From NCBI RefSeq assembly GCF_001936575.1, contig NZ_MSMP01000005.1, positions 62,001 through 126,000 of the forward strand: DNA of 64,000 nt, read 5' to 3'. This document shows, piece by piece, positions 1-8,955 of the stretch; the first letter of the stretch is position 1, and every line of letters begins with the position of its first letter. This stretch comes from Tenacibaculum agarivorans (GTDB lineage Bacteria; Bacteroidota; Bacteroidia; Flavobacteriales; Flavobacteriaceae). Under the pieces are notes generated by a model that saw only the letters and a list, made by a program, of their open reading frames with translations, was not told the origin of the DNA and did not search any database. The position numbers and the translations under genes were made by a program.

Positions 1-1262
1 TTTTTAGTGGCTAAGTTTAGTATCCAAATATTAAAATCGGTATCTGTATAAGCAATATGTTTACCATCTGGAGACCAATCTGGTCTGAAGTAAAAAGTTG
101 GATTAGGTATTGCAATAAAGGTTTGATTTTTTCCGTTTTGATCGGCAATAACTAATTGGTATTCTCCACTTTTATCTGAAAACCAAGCAACTTTATCTCC
201 TTTTGGAGACCAAATAGGTGAACGATCTGCTACACCAGGTGTATTGGTAATATTTCTCCAAGTTCCATTTTCTTTTGGAATGGTGAAAATTTCACCACGA
301 TATTCAAAGATGGCCCTTTTTCCTTTAGGAGATACATTTGGATTGGTTAGATTTCGACCAGTGACATTCATCCATCTTGTTCTGGCATAGTTTAAATCTC
401 CTTTTACGTTGATTACAATTTGTCGAGTAGCTTTCGTTTCAGGATTTACAAAATGAATATATCCACCTTGTTCATATACAATCCCGTTTTGATTAGCATC
501 TAAACTCTTTACATCAAACTTTTTATGAAATGTAATTTGTTGTTCCTGTTTGGTCTTTATATCATAAGACCAGATATTACTGGTATAATCTCTTTCTGAG
601 ATGTAGTATACTTTCCCTTTATACCAAACAGGATCTAAATGCCTTTCTTTATCTTTTTGTGGCGTTGTAGTTAATTGTTTTGTTTTTAAGTTCACAATCC
701 ATATTGGCATGGCTTGTCCACCTCTGTAGTTTCTCCATTCAGCATCCCACCCAGTAATAGGAGTGTAGGCGATGTATTTTCCATTTTTAGATATTTCACC
801 ATAAGCAGCTCTAGGAATGCCAACAGCGACTGGCATGCCACCATCTACAGAAACCTTGAAAAATTTGTTAGTTTGTGTTGGTCTGCCTTCTCTAGAAGAA
901 CGAAAAATAATTTTATTATCTGGAGTCCAACCTTGTACAATATCTGGTGAAGGATGGTATGTTAATCGTTTAGGTTCACCACCTTCAACTGGAATTACAA
1001 AAACATCAGTGTTACCATCGTATTCGGCAGTAAAGGCAATCATTTTACCATCGTTAGAAAAATGCGGGTTTGATTCATAGCCATTATCGCTGGTTAATCG
1101 CACTGCATTTCCTCCATTTATGGGAGCCTTCCATAAATCATTAGCATATACAAAAACAATATTGTTATTTGAAATTGTGGGTTGTCGTAGTAGTCTTGTT
1201 CCCTGTGAATTTCCCGAAATTATTACAAATAATAATCCAAGAATGAGTAGTCCTTTTTTCAT
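1..1262 (-). CDS. Tricorn-like S41 peptidase, N-terminal beta-propeller part (C-terminus outside window)
   Basis: The reading frame is open from an ATG at 1262 to the window edge, giving about 420 residues. It begins with a signal peptide (MKKGLLILGLLFVIISGNSQ), so the protein is exported. The rest is a chain of WD40/TolB-like propeller blades with repeats such as WSPDGKHIAYTDTD, WSPKGDKVAWFSD and NPHFSNDGKMIAFTAEYDG. The early segment (LLRQPTIS, VYANDLWKAPINGG, RLTSDNGYESNPHFS) is typical of bacterial tricorn protease homologs, which degrade peptides and carry a PDZ domain and an S41 serine peptidase domain C-terminal to the propellers. Those catalytic domains are not in the window, so the peptidase call is inferred. 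A different propeller protein is the alternative. Confidence 0.75.
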   Translation of the reverse strand, partial: MKKGLLILGLLFVIISGNSQGTRLLRQPTISNNNIVFVYANDLWKAPINGGNAVRLTSDNGYESNPHFSNDGKMIAFTAEYDGNTDVFVIPVEGGEPKRLTYHPSPDIVQGWTPDNKIIFRSSREGRPTQTNKFFKVSVDGGMPVAVGIPRAAYGEISKNGKYIAYTPITGWDAEWRNYRGGQAMPIWIVNLKTKQLTTTPQKDKERHLDPVWYKGKVYYISERDYTSNIWSYDIKTKQEQQITFHKKFDVKSLDANQNGIVYEQGGYIHFVNPETKATRQIVINVKGDLNYARTRWMNVTGRNLTNPNVSPKGKRAIFEYRGEIFTIPKENGTWRNITNTPGVADRSPIWSPKGDKVAWFSDKSGEYQLVIADQNGKNQTFIAIPNPTFYFRPDWSPDGKHIAYTDTDFNIWILNLATK

Positions 1263-1289
1263 TAAAAATTATTTGATTATGAAGAGTAA

Positions 1290-1297
1290 CAAAGCTA
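1290..1297 (-). promoter_or_regulatory. Candidate Bacteroidota -7 promoter element of the tricorn-like gene
   Basis: On the minus strand this reads TAGCTTTG, a match to the Bacteroidota -7 consensus TAnnTTTG, 27 bases upstream of the ATG at 1262. No clear TTG -33 element is visible, so the assignment rests on the -7 match and position only. Confidence 0.45.
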
Positions 1298-1351
1298 CTT
1301 AAAAGAACTAGGTGAAAAAGTGAAGAATATGTTAAAGCTCAATACTATAAG

Positions 1352-1771
1352 CTATTTCGCAAACAATTGACTCATATCTTTAAAAGCTTTAAATTCTAAT
1401 GCGTTATTTTCAGGGTCTTTAAAAAACATAGTAGCTTGTTCACCAACTTTTCCTTTAAAACGAATGGTAGGTTCAATCACAAATTGAGTATTTAATTCTT
1501 TTAATCGTTCTGAAAGTTTTGTCCAGTCTTCCCATGAAAGTACTACACCAAAGTGAGGAACAGGTACATCATGTCCATCCACAGGATTTGTGATAGCTTT
1601 GGTAGGTACAAAACCATCTTTTTGATGTATCACCAATTGATGCCCAAAGAAATTAAAATCTACCCAATGATCAGCACTTCTTCCTTCTACACACTGTAAT
1701 ATGTCTCGGTAAAAAGTTCTACATTTTTCTAAATTTTGAACAGGTATTGCTAAATGGAAAGGTTGTGTCAT
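1352..1771 (-). CDS. VOC superfamily (glyoxalase/dioxygenase-like) protein
   Basis: This 139-residue protein has the two beta-alpha-beta-beta-beta modules of the vicinal oxygen chelate fold. It opens with [19 protein letters not shown] and closes with [16 protein letters not shown]. Likely metal ligands are His6, His73 (in [10 protein letters not shown]) and Glu126 (in NALEFKAF), the usual positions in this fold. Family members include glyoxalase I, extradiol dioxygenases and antibiotic-binding proteins, and the substrate cannot be read from the sequence. It has no signal peptide and is probably cytoplasmic and single-gene, with its own promoter motif upstream. Confidence 0.85.
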   Translation of the reverse strand: MTQPFHLAIPVQNLEKCRTFYRDILQCVEGRSADHWVDFNFFGHQLVIHQKDGFVPTKAITNPVDGHDVPVPHFGVVLSWEDWTKLSERLKELNTQFVIEPTIRFKGKVGEQATMFFKDPENNALEFKAFKDMSQLFAK

Positions 1772-1798
1772 ATTTTAAATCAAATGGTGCTAAAAACC

Positions 1799-1806
1799 CA
1801 AAGATA
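1799..1806 (-). promoter_or_regulatory. Candidate -7 promoter element of the VOC gene
   Basis: The minus strand reads TATCTTTG, matching TAnnTTTG, 27 bases upstream of the ATG at 1771. This is the same distance as for the neighbouring tricorn-like gene. A -33 element at the right spacing is not obvious. Confidence 0.45.
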
Positions 1807-1951
1807 ATATACTTCAAAGTATTTGTAGGTTTTCTGATTCTTAAAATCTGTAAAAATTAAATTATTTATATACTAGATTTAGCCTATCTTATGGTAGTAA
1901 TGTAAAGCCTTGTTACATTTTTTTTATTCTGTTGAACTGATCTTTTGAAAT

Positions 1952-3568
1952 TTGGTAAAGAATTTAATAATCAGCTGCTACTGCAGCATAATACTTCTAA
2001 CTATGTCAAATCTTACTATTCCATCTGTTCAAACTACAAGCAAATCTGCAGAACAAACTACTGAATTACATAATTATTTACTAAAGATAGCAAAGAGTGA
2101 TGCTCCATATGTAAATCCAATTGGTGAAGCGGAACCTTTACTCTCATTTAATGGGTATTATGCACTTAATAGCACAGGAGCATTTCTAACTATTGATACT
2201 AACCTAGTGGTTAAAAATGGTGAGGTAACTCCTCACGTAGCATTAATCTATTCACCAGATGGTGTTACTTCTAGCTTATATCATCTTACTGGTCCAGATA
2301 AGGCTTTCAAGACCATAACATGGGCAGGAACTACTCTTATAGCTCAAACGGATCTAAATAGTGATGTCCCAAGTTTTACCCTTGAGTTTACACGTAAAGA
2401 CAGTAGCCAATTAATTACTTCATCTTTTGAGGGTAAAATAACTCACGGTGTCAGTCAAGAGATTATAGAAATTAATGGGGAAACGTATAACAATCCAATT
2501 CCTATGGCTATGTACGCAGGTACTTACCATGAAAACAAAGGAAAAGGAGATGAAATCCTTAAAATAGGAACGGACAATACACTTCAGTACAACTATACCA
2601 ATGTAGGTGGTAGTGGAGGTAGCCTTCAGAATGTGGATGTTTTCGTATATAATCTTAATATGTATGTATTCTCTTTCAGTTCTTTAGATGGTCTATTTAA
2701 TTATAGTATTATCATGGGAACTTCAGCTGAAGGAGGAATGGTGTGTAATGATCTTTTTTCATTGAAAAATACACAATTATCTATTCCTCGCTCGTTACAA
2801 ACGGTAACAGCAACTCCAGTTAAGAAACCTGTAAAGGGAACAAATGCAGCAAGCGAAGAATTAGCAAAGTTTGCTGGATTCTATCATATCAATTCAAGTT
2901 CTCAGGTATTTAATAATGCATTTATATCAATAGAAGGAGAATATAAAACTGTCGAAAACGGTTCAACTGCATACACAGTTACTCTTGGAGTTTCTTTAGA
3001 CGGTACTTCATCAACAATTTATACCTTTGATGAAACTATGACCTTTGTACAAAATGGAAATAGCTGGGAACTTACAATTCCAATTACTGATCCTGTGGGT
3101 AGTACGCTAAAAATAAACTTCACACGTCAATATGAAAGCGCGTATCCAAATTCAGGAAGTTACTATGGTTCGGTAGTGAGTATTTCAGGAAGTTATAATG
3201 TGGCTCAGTTCACAGGAGAAAGCTTATTGAATGTAGTGCCATTGATGGGATTCTCTGGAGCTTCAATGAAAGTTACTGCGTCGTCTACTGAAACGATTGT
3301 AATTAATAGTAACTCTGAAATTGAATATCATGGTACAACGTATACAACTTTAACCGTTGTTCCTTTAATGTATATTGTAGGGTTTATTGATGAAAATGAG
3401 GATGAGGTGATTCTTTCTTTGGGAACTGACGGAGGAAAAGGAAATACTTGCTTAACTACGGTAAGAAGTACTACAATGGTTAATGGACAACGAGAGGCTG
3501 GACCTATTAAAAGTGTTGAACTATACACGGCTATTCCTGATGGAAATGCTGGTATACCACAACACTAA
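1952..3568 (+). CDS. Secreted protein of unknown function with two homologous halves
   Basis: I do not recognise this 538-residue protein. The TTG at 1952 was chosen because it adds a signal-like segment (KNLIISCYCSIILLTM). The first ATG at 2003 would remove it. The sequence is Ser/Thr/Gly-rich beta-sheet type. It shows an internal duplication: a block starting LLSFNGYYALNSTGAFLTID (about residue 63) recurs as KFAGFYHINSSSQVFNNAFI (about residue 305), each followed by a stretch ending in SLYHLTG or TIYTFDE. In each half a second sub-block follows (MYAGTYHENKG, then YNVAQFTGESL). It stands alone between the VOC gene and a strong terminator. It may be an extracellular beta-structured protein, but no enzymatic motif is seen. 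Confidence 0.6.
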   Translation: MVKNLIISCYCSIILLTMSNLTIPSVQTTSKSAEQTTELHNYLLKIAKSDAPYVNPIGEAEPLLSFNGYYALNSTGAFLTIDTNLVVKNGEVTPHVALIYSPDGVTSSLYHLTGPDKAFKTITWAGTTLIAQTDLNSDVPSFTLEFTRKDSSQLITSSFEGKITHGVSQEIIEINGETYNNPIPMAMYAGTYHENKGKGDEILKIGTDNTLQYNYTNVGGSGGSLQNVDVFVYNLNMYVFSFSSLDGLFNYSIIMGTSAEGGMVCNDLFSLKNTQLSIPRSLQTVTATPVKKPVKGTNAASEELAKFAGFYHINSSSQVFNNAFISIEGEYKTVENGSTAYTVTLGVSLDGTSSTIYTFDETMTFVQNGNSWELTIPITDPVGSTLKINFTRQYESAYPNSGSYYGSVVSISGSYNVAQFTGESLLNVVPLMGFSGASMKVTASSTETIVINSNSEIEYHGTTYTTLTVVPLMYIVGFIDENEDEVILSLGTDGGKGNTCLTTVRSTTMVNGQREAGPIKSVELYTAIPDGNAGIPQH

Positions 3569-3590
3569 TAGCTATATGTTTATTAAGATG

Positions 3591-3616
3591 AAAAAGCCTG
3601 GTAACAGGCTTTTTTT
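3591..3616 (+). terminator. Rho-independent terminator after the two-repeat secreted protein
   Basis: A perfect 10-bp stem (AAAAAGCCTG / CAGGCTTTTT) with loop GTAA is followed by a T-run, 22 bases after the stop codon at 3568. Confidence 0.9.
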
Positions 3617-3892
3617 ATTTTATAATTAAATATTTTAATTTATTGAATTGTTTTTTATCTTTAAAATAAGAGATTTATGAAAAAAGATTTATGATGGGTT
3701 AAGTTTAATTGACTGTAAAATAGTTTTTTATTTAAGTATAGAAGGAAGTGCAGATCAAATTTTTAGTCAAAAACAGCTAATATATCTGTAATCTTATTGA
3801 TTAAATGATCAAACGAAAGTTTGTTGTATTTTTGGTGCAAGTAATGCTTACTGAAATAAAAAGTAATAATACATAAAATAAACATTTTCAGA
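3617..3892. other. Intergenic region with one promoter-like motif
   Basis: This AT-rich stretch carries no convincing ORF. TATTTTTG at 3827-3834 matches the -7 consensus TAnnTTTG and lies 59 bases upstream of the TTG start at 3893, so it may drive the next two genes. Nothing else is recognised. Confidence 0.4.
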
Positions 3893-4612
3893 TTGAAAAA
3901 GAGAAAAGAATATTCATCAGAAGATATTTTAGAACAACTCGACAAATGTGCAGAGGATTTTACATTTCCAATGTTAGATAATGGATATATTTATCCTGTT
4001 CATTCTAAATTAAGTGCATACCGTGATGAAAAAAGATGGGCCTTAATAATAGAAGTAATTGGATTTAATTATAGAGGTGGTGGACATAATGGAATCTCAA
4101 ATTGTTTACACATTTTTGGTAATTGTATTTCTACTAAACCAGGAACGGATAACGATAATTTCTTGTTTATAACAGATAATGCGCCTGAACATCTGACTTT
4201 TGATGAGGAATATCTAGAAAGTTTGAATCCTGAAACGAAAACAATGATTTTGAGAGATAAAGAAATTATTGTTAACCATGATCCTGAATTTTATTTAAAA
4301 AAAGGAATTGAACTTGAAGAAAATGACAAAATTTTCGTTTGGGAATTTTTGAGAGGCTTAGAACCTGAATATAATAATGAATTTGAGGCCACAGAAAATG
4401 AAATACGTGCACGAATTCCTTTAGACTTACCAAAAATTATGGAATTAACAGAATGGAATCATCCTGATTGTGCGAATTCTGAAATTCCAAGTAATAATGA
4501 AACTTTTAAACAAATAGCAAGAGTTTTGGAAACTGGACTAGATGAATTTTATAAACCGACAAAACAGCCAAATAATCATTGGAAAAATTGGCCTGAAGGT
4601 GGAGCTTTATAA
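3893..4612 (+). CDS. DUF7003-like protein of unknown function
   Basis: This is a soluble, acidic 239-residue protein beginning at a TTG (LKKRKEYSSEDILEQLDK). The segment from about residue 23 to 70, with FPMLDNGYIYP and WALIIEVIGFNYRGGG, resembles the DUF7003 family as I remember it. No function is established for that family to my knowledge. No signal peptide or membrane segment is present. A small membrane protein follows 24 bases downstream in the same direction, so the two may be co-transcribed. Short lone genes of this type in Bacteroidota can be immunity-like or orphan accessory genes, but nothing here proves that. Confidence 0.55.
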   Translation: MKKRKEYSSEDILEQLDKCAEDFTFPMLDNGYIYPVHSKLSAYRDEKRWALIIEVIGFNYRGGGHNGISNCLHIFGNCISTKPGTDNDNFLFITDNAPEHLTFDEEYLESLNPETKTMILRDKEIIVNHDPEFYLKKGIELEENDKIFVWEFLRGLEPEYNNEFEATENEIRARIPLDLPKIMELTEWNHPDCANSEIPSNNETFKQIARVLETGLDEFYKPTKQPNNHWKNWPEGGAL

Positions 4613-4636
4613 TAAATAAAAAGACACTAATCCTGT

Positions 4637-5029
4637 ATGGATCTATTCAAAACATCTTATATTAAATATAGAAAGACATTTAAAATTGGAATTAGATTCT
4701 TAATTATTGGAGTTTTATTTTGGCAATTCGGATTTTTTACTCGATTTAACTACTTAACAGCTAAGATTGATATATGGAGAGATTCACCAAGGATTGTGTC
4801 ATGTGGAAGGTCACTTTACCCTTGTGGAGTACCCTGTATTTCACTTAAAGAGAAATATGGGTTTCATGAATCGAATATTAGTTGTGTTGTTACGACACCT
4901 CAGATTCGTGGTATAAAATTATATAATGCTCAAATTATAAAATATCTGAATAAAAAGAATGGAGAGGATTGGCAAAAAGAGTATCATGCTGAAATGGAAT
5001 TACTGATTAAAAATAATATGTTAGAATGA
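4637..5029 (+). CDS. Small single-pass membrane protein, unknown
   Basis: This is a 130-residue protein with one hydrophobic segment at about residues 17-37 (FKIGIRFLIIGVLFWQFGFF). A basic N-terminus precedes it, suggesting a cytoplasmic N-terminus. The remaining part holds a cysteine cluster (CGRSLYPCGVPC, then ISCVV). I do not recognise the family. It lies 24 bases after the DUF7003-like gene and shares its strand. The cysteines could form disulfides if the C-terminal part is periplasmic. Translation starts at ATG 4637. Confidence 0.5.
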   Translation: MDLFKTSYIKYRKTFKIGIRFLIIGVLFWQFGFFTRFNYLTAKIDIWRDSPRIVSCGRSLYPCGVPCISLKEKYGFHESNISCVVTTPQIRGIKLYNAQIIKYLNKKNGEDWQKEYHAEMELLIKNNMLE

Positions 5030-5187
5030 TTATATCTAATTTAATCGTATTCAAAAACAAATTTCGATTCCACTAGTTCTTAATCTATTTTTCATGAGTA
5101 ATAATTAATTTTTATGATTTCCCCAATCTACCAAAAGAATGGAATCTTACCAATAGTGTTGAAGCGCTTAATTATATAATTTCTAAT

Positions 5188-5751
5188 TTACAACCCCAAC
5201 ATTGAACCAGAATATACATAGAACGTAACTAATACTAACTCTCCTAAAAAAACACCTGTAAACATATATTTAAATGGCATTTTTATGATGCCAGCAACAT
5301 AGCATATAATATCTGTTGGAACTAGTGGGAAGAATGACCATCCCAATACTAAAAATGTAGCTTTAGAGCTTTGTAACTTACGTTCCCATTTTTTTACCTT
5401 TTTTGGATATTTTTTTTCTAGGTATTCACTAAATCCTAAAATATCAGCAAAGTAATATAGTGAGGTAGCAGATAACATGATGCCAACCATAGAAATAATC
5501 AATACAAGAAATAATTTATCAGGAAAGAGTAGTGCGCCAGCAATAACAAAAGGAGTACTTGGTATCAAGAAAAAACCTCTAACAAATGAAATAATAACAT
5601 AAACCAGCATTATTTGTCCTTTATAAGAGCTTATAAAGTTTTTAATGTAGTGTACAGAGAATATTTCAGGGTTTTTTACATAACGATATAAGAGGTAGAT
5701 AAGTAATACTCCCCAGAGTATATAAAAGATTTTTTTTCCGGTCTTTAACAT
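5188..5751 (-). CDS. TVP38/TMEM64 family (VTT domain) inner-membrane protein
   Basis: This 187-residue multi-pass protein has hydrophobic segments near residues 8-25, 46-66, 70-105, 130-150 and 160-187. The VTT/SNARE-associated signature is visible: FVRGFFLIPSTPFVIAGALL, then LGWSFFPLVPTDIICYVAGI followed by KMPFKYMFTGVFLGEL. The family is related to DedA and TMEM41/VMP1 proteins, some of which move lipids across membranes. The bacterial role is mostly unknown. It is monocistronic here, facing the DUF7003-like pair tail to tail. Confidence 0.85.
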   Translation of the reverse strand: MLKTGKKIFYILWGVLLIYLLYRYVKNPEIFSVHYIKNFISSYKGQIMLVYVIISFVRGFFLIPSTPFVIAGALLFPDKLFLVLIISMVGIMLSATSLYYFADILGFSEYLEKKYPKKVKKWERKLQSSKATFLVLGWSFFPLVPTDIICYVAGIIKMPFKYMFTGVFLGELVLVTFYVYSGSMLGL

Positions 5752-6229
5752 AGTTTTTCTACTAAATGGTTAATTGCGCAATTGTATTCTATTGCTAGAG
5801 TTTAATAGATAAGACGATTAGTGAAAAAAAATGTTACTTCACTCTGAAAAATTAAAGCGTCAATGATGATTAGTAAAATATTAGAAGAGGAGGGAAGAAT
5901 AGTAATAAAGCAGAAAGTAATACTAAATAAAAGCTATATAAAACGATTTTACTTTTGATTTCGATAAACTCAATCACCAGTAAAATCACTTGAACTGATA
6001 AGAATTTCGTGTCTAAAATTTACGTTAAATAAGAAAAAGAGGCTACCTGAAAATTAGTCATTCCGAACCTTTCGACTCGCTCAAGACAGGTGAAATGAAG
6101 GAATCTTTTTAAGCTGAATTGCTAATAATAAGATTACTTCAAAATTAAAATTTTTCGTAAAGACACTTGAAAATTACTTTTCAGATAGCCTCTTTTGTTT
6201 CTCATATTCAGTATACAATTATTTAAGAA
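5752..6229. other. 478-base intergenic region with an inverted-repeat element
   Basis: No coding sequence is apparent. The right half contains a 19-base inverted repeat (listed separately) enclosing a segment reading TCATTCCGAAC...GAAGGAATCTTTTT. The left half is plain AT-rich sequence. Confidence 0.5.
6035..6196. repeat. MITE-like inverted-repeat element
   Basis: The left arm AAAAGAGGCTACCTGAAAA (6035-6053) is the reverse complement of TTTTCAGATAGCCTCTTTT (6178-6196) with one mismatch. About 124 bases lie between the arms. The interior holds a near-repeat of the arm border (CTGAAAATTAG and TTGAAAATTAC) and a CATTCCGA...GGAATCTTTT motif that looks like a dispersed repeat. It could be a non-autonomous mobile element or a long hairpin. 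No terminal target-site duplication was verified. Confidence 0.5.
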
Positions 6230-6559
6230 TTAATTAGGTGAAATACGTACCGCAGTTCCTGTTACAGAAACAACAAGTACTGATGAATTGGATACAGTTT
6301 CAATATCTACTTTAATACCTACTACAGCATCTGCATATAATGCTTTAGCATTATCTCTTAATTTTTGAAAAGCCTCTTCTTTTATATTGGCTAATCCTAA
6401 TTCATAAGCTTCATAGTACTTTTTCATACTAAACATATCTTTAAAAGACATTTTAGTTCCTTTATAGGTGTAAGAAGAGTTGTAAGAAATACCAGTAACT
6501 ATTCCTTTATATTCCGTTATTTTATGTCCTTCTATAGAGTTAGTTGTTGTTAAAATCAT
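6230..6559 (-). CDS. YbjQ family (heavy-metal-binding domain, DUF74) protein
   Basis: This 109-residue cytoplasmic protein matches the YbjQ/UPF0145 pattern. It starts MILTTTNSIEGHKITEYKG and has GIVTGISY near residue 20. A long helix (AFQKLRDNAKALYADAVVGI) precedes the final strands (VLVVSVTGTAVRI). The length is normal for the family. YbjQ proteins form ring-like pentamers in solved structures and are often labelled heavy-metal binding. The biological role is not settled. It lies 55 bases downstream of ggt on the same strand. Confidence 0.9.
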   Translation of the reverse strand: MILTTTNSIEGHKITEYKGIVTGISYNSSYTYKGTKMSFKDMFSMKKYYEAYELGLANIKEEAFQKLRDNAKALYADAVVGIKVDIETVSNSSVLVVSVTGTAVRISPN

Positions 6560-6614
6560 AGGTGTTGTTTTTACTATTAGTATTTAAAAATAATATTTTG
6601 TTACATTTTCAAAT

Positions 6615-8294
6615 TTAGAAACCAACAGCAGTATCATCACCTCTATGATCTGCACCAGCCTCCAATCTTCCATCAGGTAATACCAAAATAGCATCAACTT
6701 TACCAATTACGGGTGAATTTGTTTCGTCTAGAATATATCCCAATGCTTTGAGTTCATTTTTAATATTTTCAGAAAAACCATTAGGCTCCATTTTAATATC
6801 ATCAGGTAGCCATTGGTGATGAAAGCGTGGTTGATTCACCGCTTCTTGCATTCCCATATTGTATTCGTGGACATTTAGAATAGTCTGTAAAACTGAAGTA
6901 ATAATCGTTGAACCTCCTGGGGTACCTACAACCATAAATAGATTTCCATTCTTCTCAATAATAGTTGGTGTCATAGAACTTAACATTCTTTTTTTAGGTT
7001 CAATTTTATTTGCTTCAGCACCAACTAATCCAAACATATTTGGAGTACCCGGTTTACTGCTAAAATCGTCCATTTCATTATTCAAGAAGAAACCTAATTC
7101 GCTGCAATATAGTTTTGAACCAAAAGCGGCATTAATTGTTGTAGTTACCGAAACAGCATTCCCAAATTGATCAACAATAGAGTAGTGGGTAGTTTCATTG
7201 CTTTCTGAAAATGTAATGCTACCATGAGAAATGGTATTAGAAGAGGTAGCTTTGTCAAAAGAAAAACTTTCCATTCTTGAACTACTATAGGTTTTACTAA
7301 TTAAAGTTTCCTTAGGAATATTTACAAAATCAGGATCCCCAAGAAAATGACTTCTATCTGCATAGGCTCTTCGTTCTGCTTCAGTAATTACTTGAATTGA
7401 TTTTGTTGAATTATGCCCATATGCAGCTAAATCATAAGGTTCTATAGCGTTCATGATTTGCGCTAAACAAATTCCTCCGCTAGAAGGAGGAGACATTGAA
7501 ATAATTTTTAAATCATCGTATGTAAACACTATTGGCGTTCTCCATTTTGCTTCATAGGTAGCTAAGTCCTCTTCGGTAATTATTCCACCATTCTCTTGCA
7601 TGAATTTAGCTAAGGTTTTTGCAGTTTCACCTTTATAAAACTCATCACGACCATTTTGTTGAATTCGTGTTAATGTTTCAGCTAAAGATATGTACTTTAT
7701 AGTATCACCTTTTTTCCAGTTATTATCTAATAGTATTTTTTTGGAGTTTGCTTTTCTAAAACCTGGTGTATGTTTTATTAAACGCTTTTCTTGTTTTTGA
7801 GTCACTACAACTCCTTTTTTGGCTAAGTCAATAACAGGTTGTATAATTTCTTTCATAGGTAGTGTCCCAAATTTTTGATGAGTAGCAAAAACACCTGCAA
7901 CTGTACCTGGAATTCCAACAGCCATAGCTCCTAATGTACTTTTATCGGGAATTACATTTCCTAAAGAATCCAAATACATATCTTTAGTAGCGGCAAGAGG
8001 AGCTTTTTCTCTATAGTCTAAAGCACCAATTTCTCCATTATTTTTTCGATAGACCATAAATCCACCACCACCAATGTTTCCTGCATATGGAAAAGCAACA
8101 GCTAACGCCAATTCAGTAGCAACCATAGCATCAAAAGCATTTCCTCCTTTTTTTAGAATATCAGCTCCTATTTTAGAAGCTTCTTTTCTAGCAGAAACTA
8201 CTATAGCTTTTTCTGTAATTAGACCAATTTCAGGTTGTTTTTTACAATTGGTGAGTAATAAAATAAATAAAAGAATTGTAAAACTTTGTTTCAT
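6615..8294 (-). CDS. ggt: Gamma-glutamyltransferase lipoprotein
   Basis: This enzyme transfers or hydrolyses the gamma-glutamyl group of glutathione and gamma-glutamyl peptides in the cell envelope. The 559-residue precursor starts with a lipoprotein signal (MKQSFTILLFILLLTNC, lipobox LTNC, Cys17). Family motifs follow in order: GGNAFDAMVATELALAV, the GNIGGGGFM loop, Arg95 in ALDYREKAP (substrate carboxylate binding), and TTHYSIVDQFGNAVSVTTTI. In that last motif Thr368 is the expected autocleavage site and nucleophile. GTPGGSTI comes after it. Maturation into two chains is expected. It lies 38 bases downstream of the ACP phosphodiesterase gene. Confidence 0.95.
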   Translation of the reverse strand: MKQSFTILLFILLLTNCKKQPEIGLITEKAIVVSARKEASKIGADILKKGGNAFDAMVATELALAVAFPYAGNIGGGGFMVYRKNNGEIGALDYREKAPLAATKDMYLDSLGNVIPDKSTLGAMAVGIPGTVAGVFATHQKFGTLPMKEIIQPVIDLAKKGVVVTQKQEKRLIKHTPGFRKANSKKILLDNNWKKGDTIKYISLAETLTRIQQNGRDEFYKGETAKTLAKFMQENGGIITEEDLATYEAKWRTPIVFTYDDLKIISMSPPSSGGICLAQIMNAIEPYDLAAYGHNSTKSIQVITEAERRAYADRSHFLGDPDFVNIPKETLISKTYSSSRMESFSFDKATSSNTISHGSITFSESNETTHYSIVDQFGNAVSVTTTINAAFGSKLYCSELGFFLNNEMDDFSSKPGTPNMFGLVGAEANKIEPKKRMLSSMTPTIIEKNGNLFMVVGTPGGSTIITSVLQTILNVHEYNMGMQEAVNQPRFHHQWLPDDIKMEPNGFSENIKNELKALGYILDETNSPVIGKVDAILVLPDGRLEAGADHRGDDTAVGF

Positions 8295-8332
8295 AAGGTT
8301 GAAGTTATTAGGTAGTGTTTGGTTGAAATGTA

Positions 8333-8917
8333 TTATTTTTTATCGATTTCTGTAGTTACGAAGTCGATTAATTCTATCATAAAAGTTTGAAAATCATTTT
8401 CAAGATCTGAATAACGTAATTTTAAATCTTCAATAGCTAAATTCATTTTAGACCTCCCTTTCGTACGTCGGTTCATTCCGTTTAGAACATCTTGAATACC
8501 ATCAATAAACTGATAATTATATAACCAGTTGTATTGAATCATATAGGGTAGTAATTCTTGTGTTTTTTCTGGTAATATTTCTTTATTCTTTTCTAAAAGT
8601 TGATAAATACTATCGGTATAAATATCTAATGGAATTTGAGAATAATCTCCCCAGTTCTTAGCTAAAAAATGATCGTAAAAAATATCGATAATAACGCCGC
8701 TATACAAGCCATATCGCTCATGTAAACGTCGTTTACTTTTACGTACAATTGTATTGGCATCTGTGAATGTATCTATAGCTCTATGTAGGTAAATTCCTTT
8801 TTGTATGTCTTCTGGATAGTGCTTAAACTTATTTCCTTTTACATGATCAGCTATAAAATTGCCAATCATTATTTGCACATTATTTGGAGATAAATAGAGA
8901 TGAGCTAGAAAATTCAT
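8333..8917 (-). CDS. acpH: ACP phosphodiesterase (AcpH, DUF479)
   Basis: The protein should remove the 4'-phosphopantetheine arm from acyl carrier protein in the cytoplasm. Its 194 residues are the usual AcpH length. Diagnostic segments are MNFLAHLYLSPNN, GNFIADHVKGNKFKHYPEDI, GIYLHRAIDTFTDANTIVR and YSGVIIDIFYDHFLAKNW. The histidine/aspartate pattern (H28-type, LHRAIDTFTD, FYDHFL) matches this HD-like family. The gene sits 38 bases below the D gene of the receptor operon and 38 bases above ggt, all on one strand, so some co-transcription is possible. Confidence 0.9.
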   Translation of the reverse strand: MNFLAHLYLSPNNVQIMIGNFIADHVKGNKFKHYPEDIQKGIYLHRAIDTFTDANTIVRKSKRRLHERYGLYSGVIIDIFYDHFLAKNWGDYSQIPLDIYTDSIYQLLEKNKEILPEKTQELLPYMIQYNWLYNYQFIDGIQDVLNGMNRRTKGRSKMNLAIEDLKLRYSDLENDFQTFMIELIDFVTTEIDKK

Positions 8918-8955
8918 TGCATAAATGTAAGCAAAAAAAGATAATGGTTTTCCTA

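Noticed and set aside
714-1080. Two overlapping plus-strand ORFs
   Set aside because: They are antisense to the tricorn-like propeller, which is open across the whole stretch with signal peptide and repeat motifs.
6035-6196. CRISPR-like spaced repeats
   Set aside because: There is only one inverted pair, no regular direct repeats with spacers, and no cas genes.
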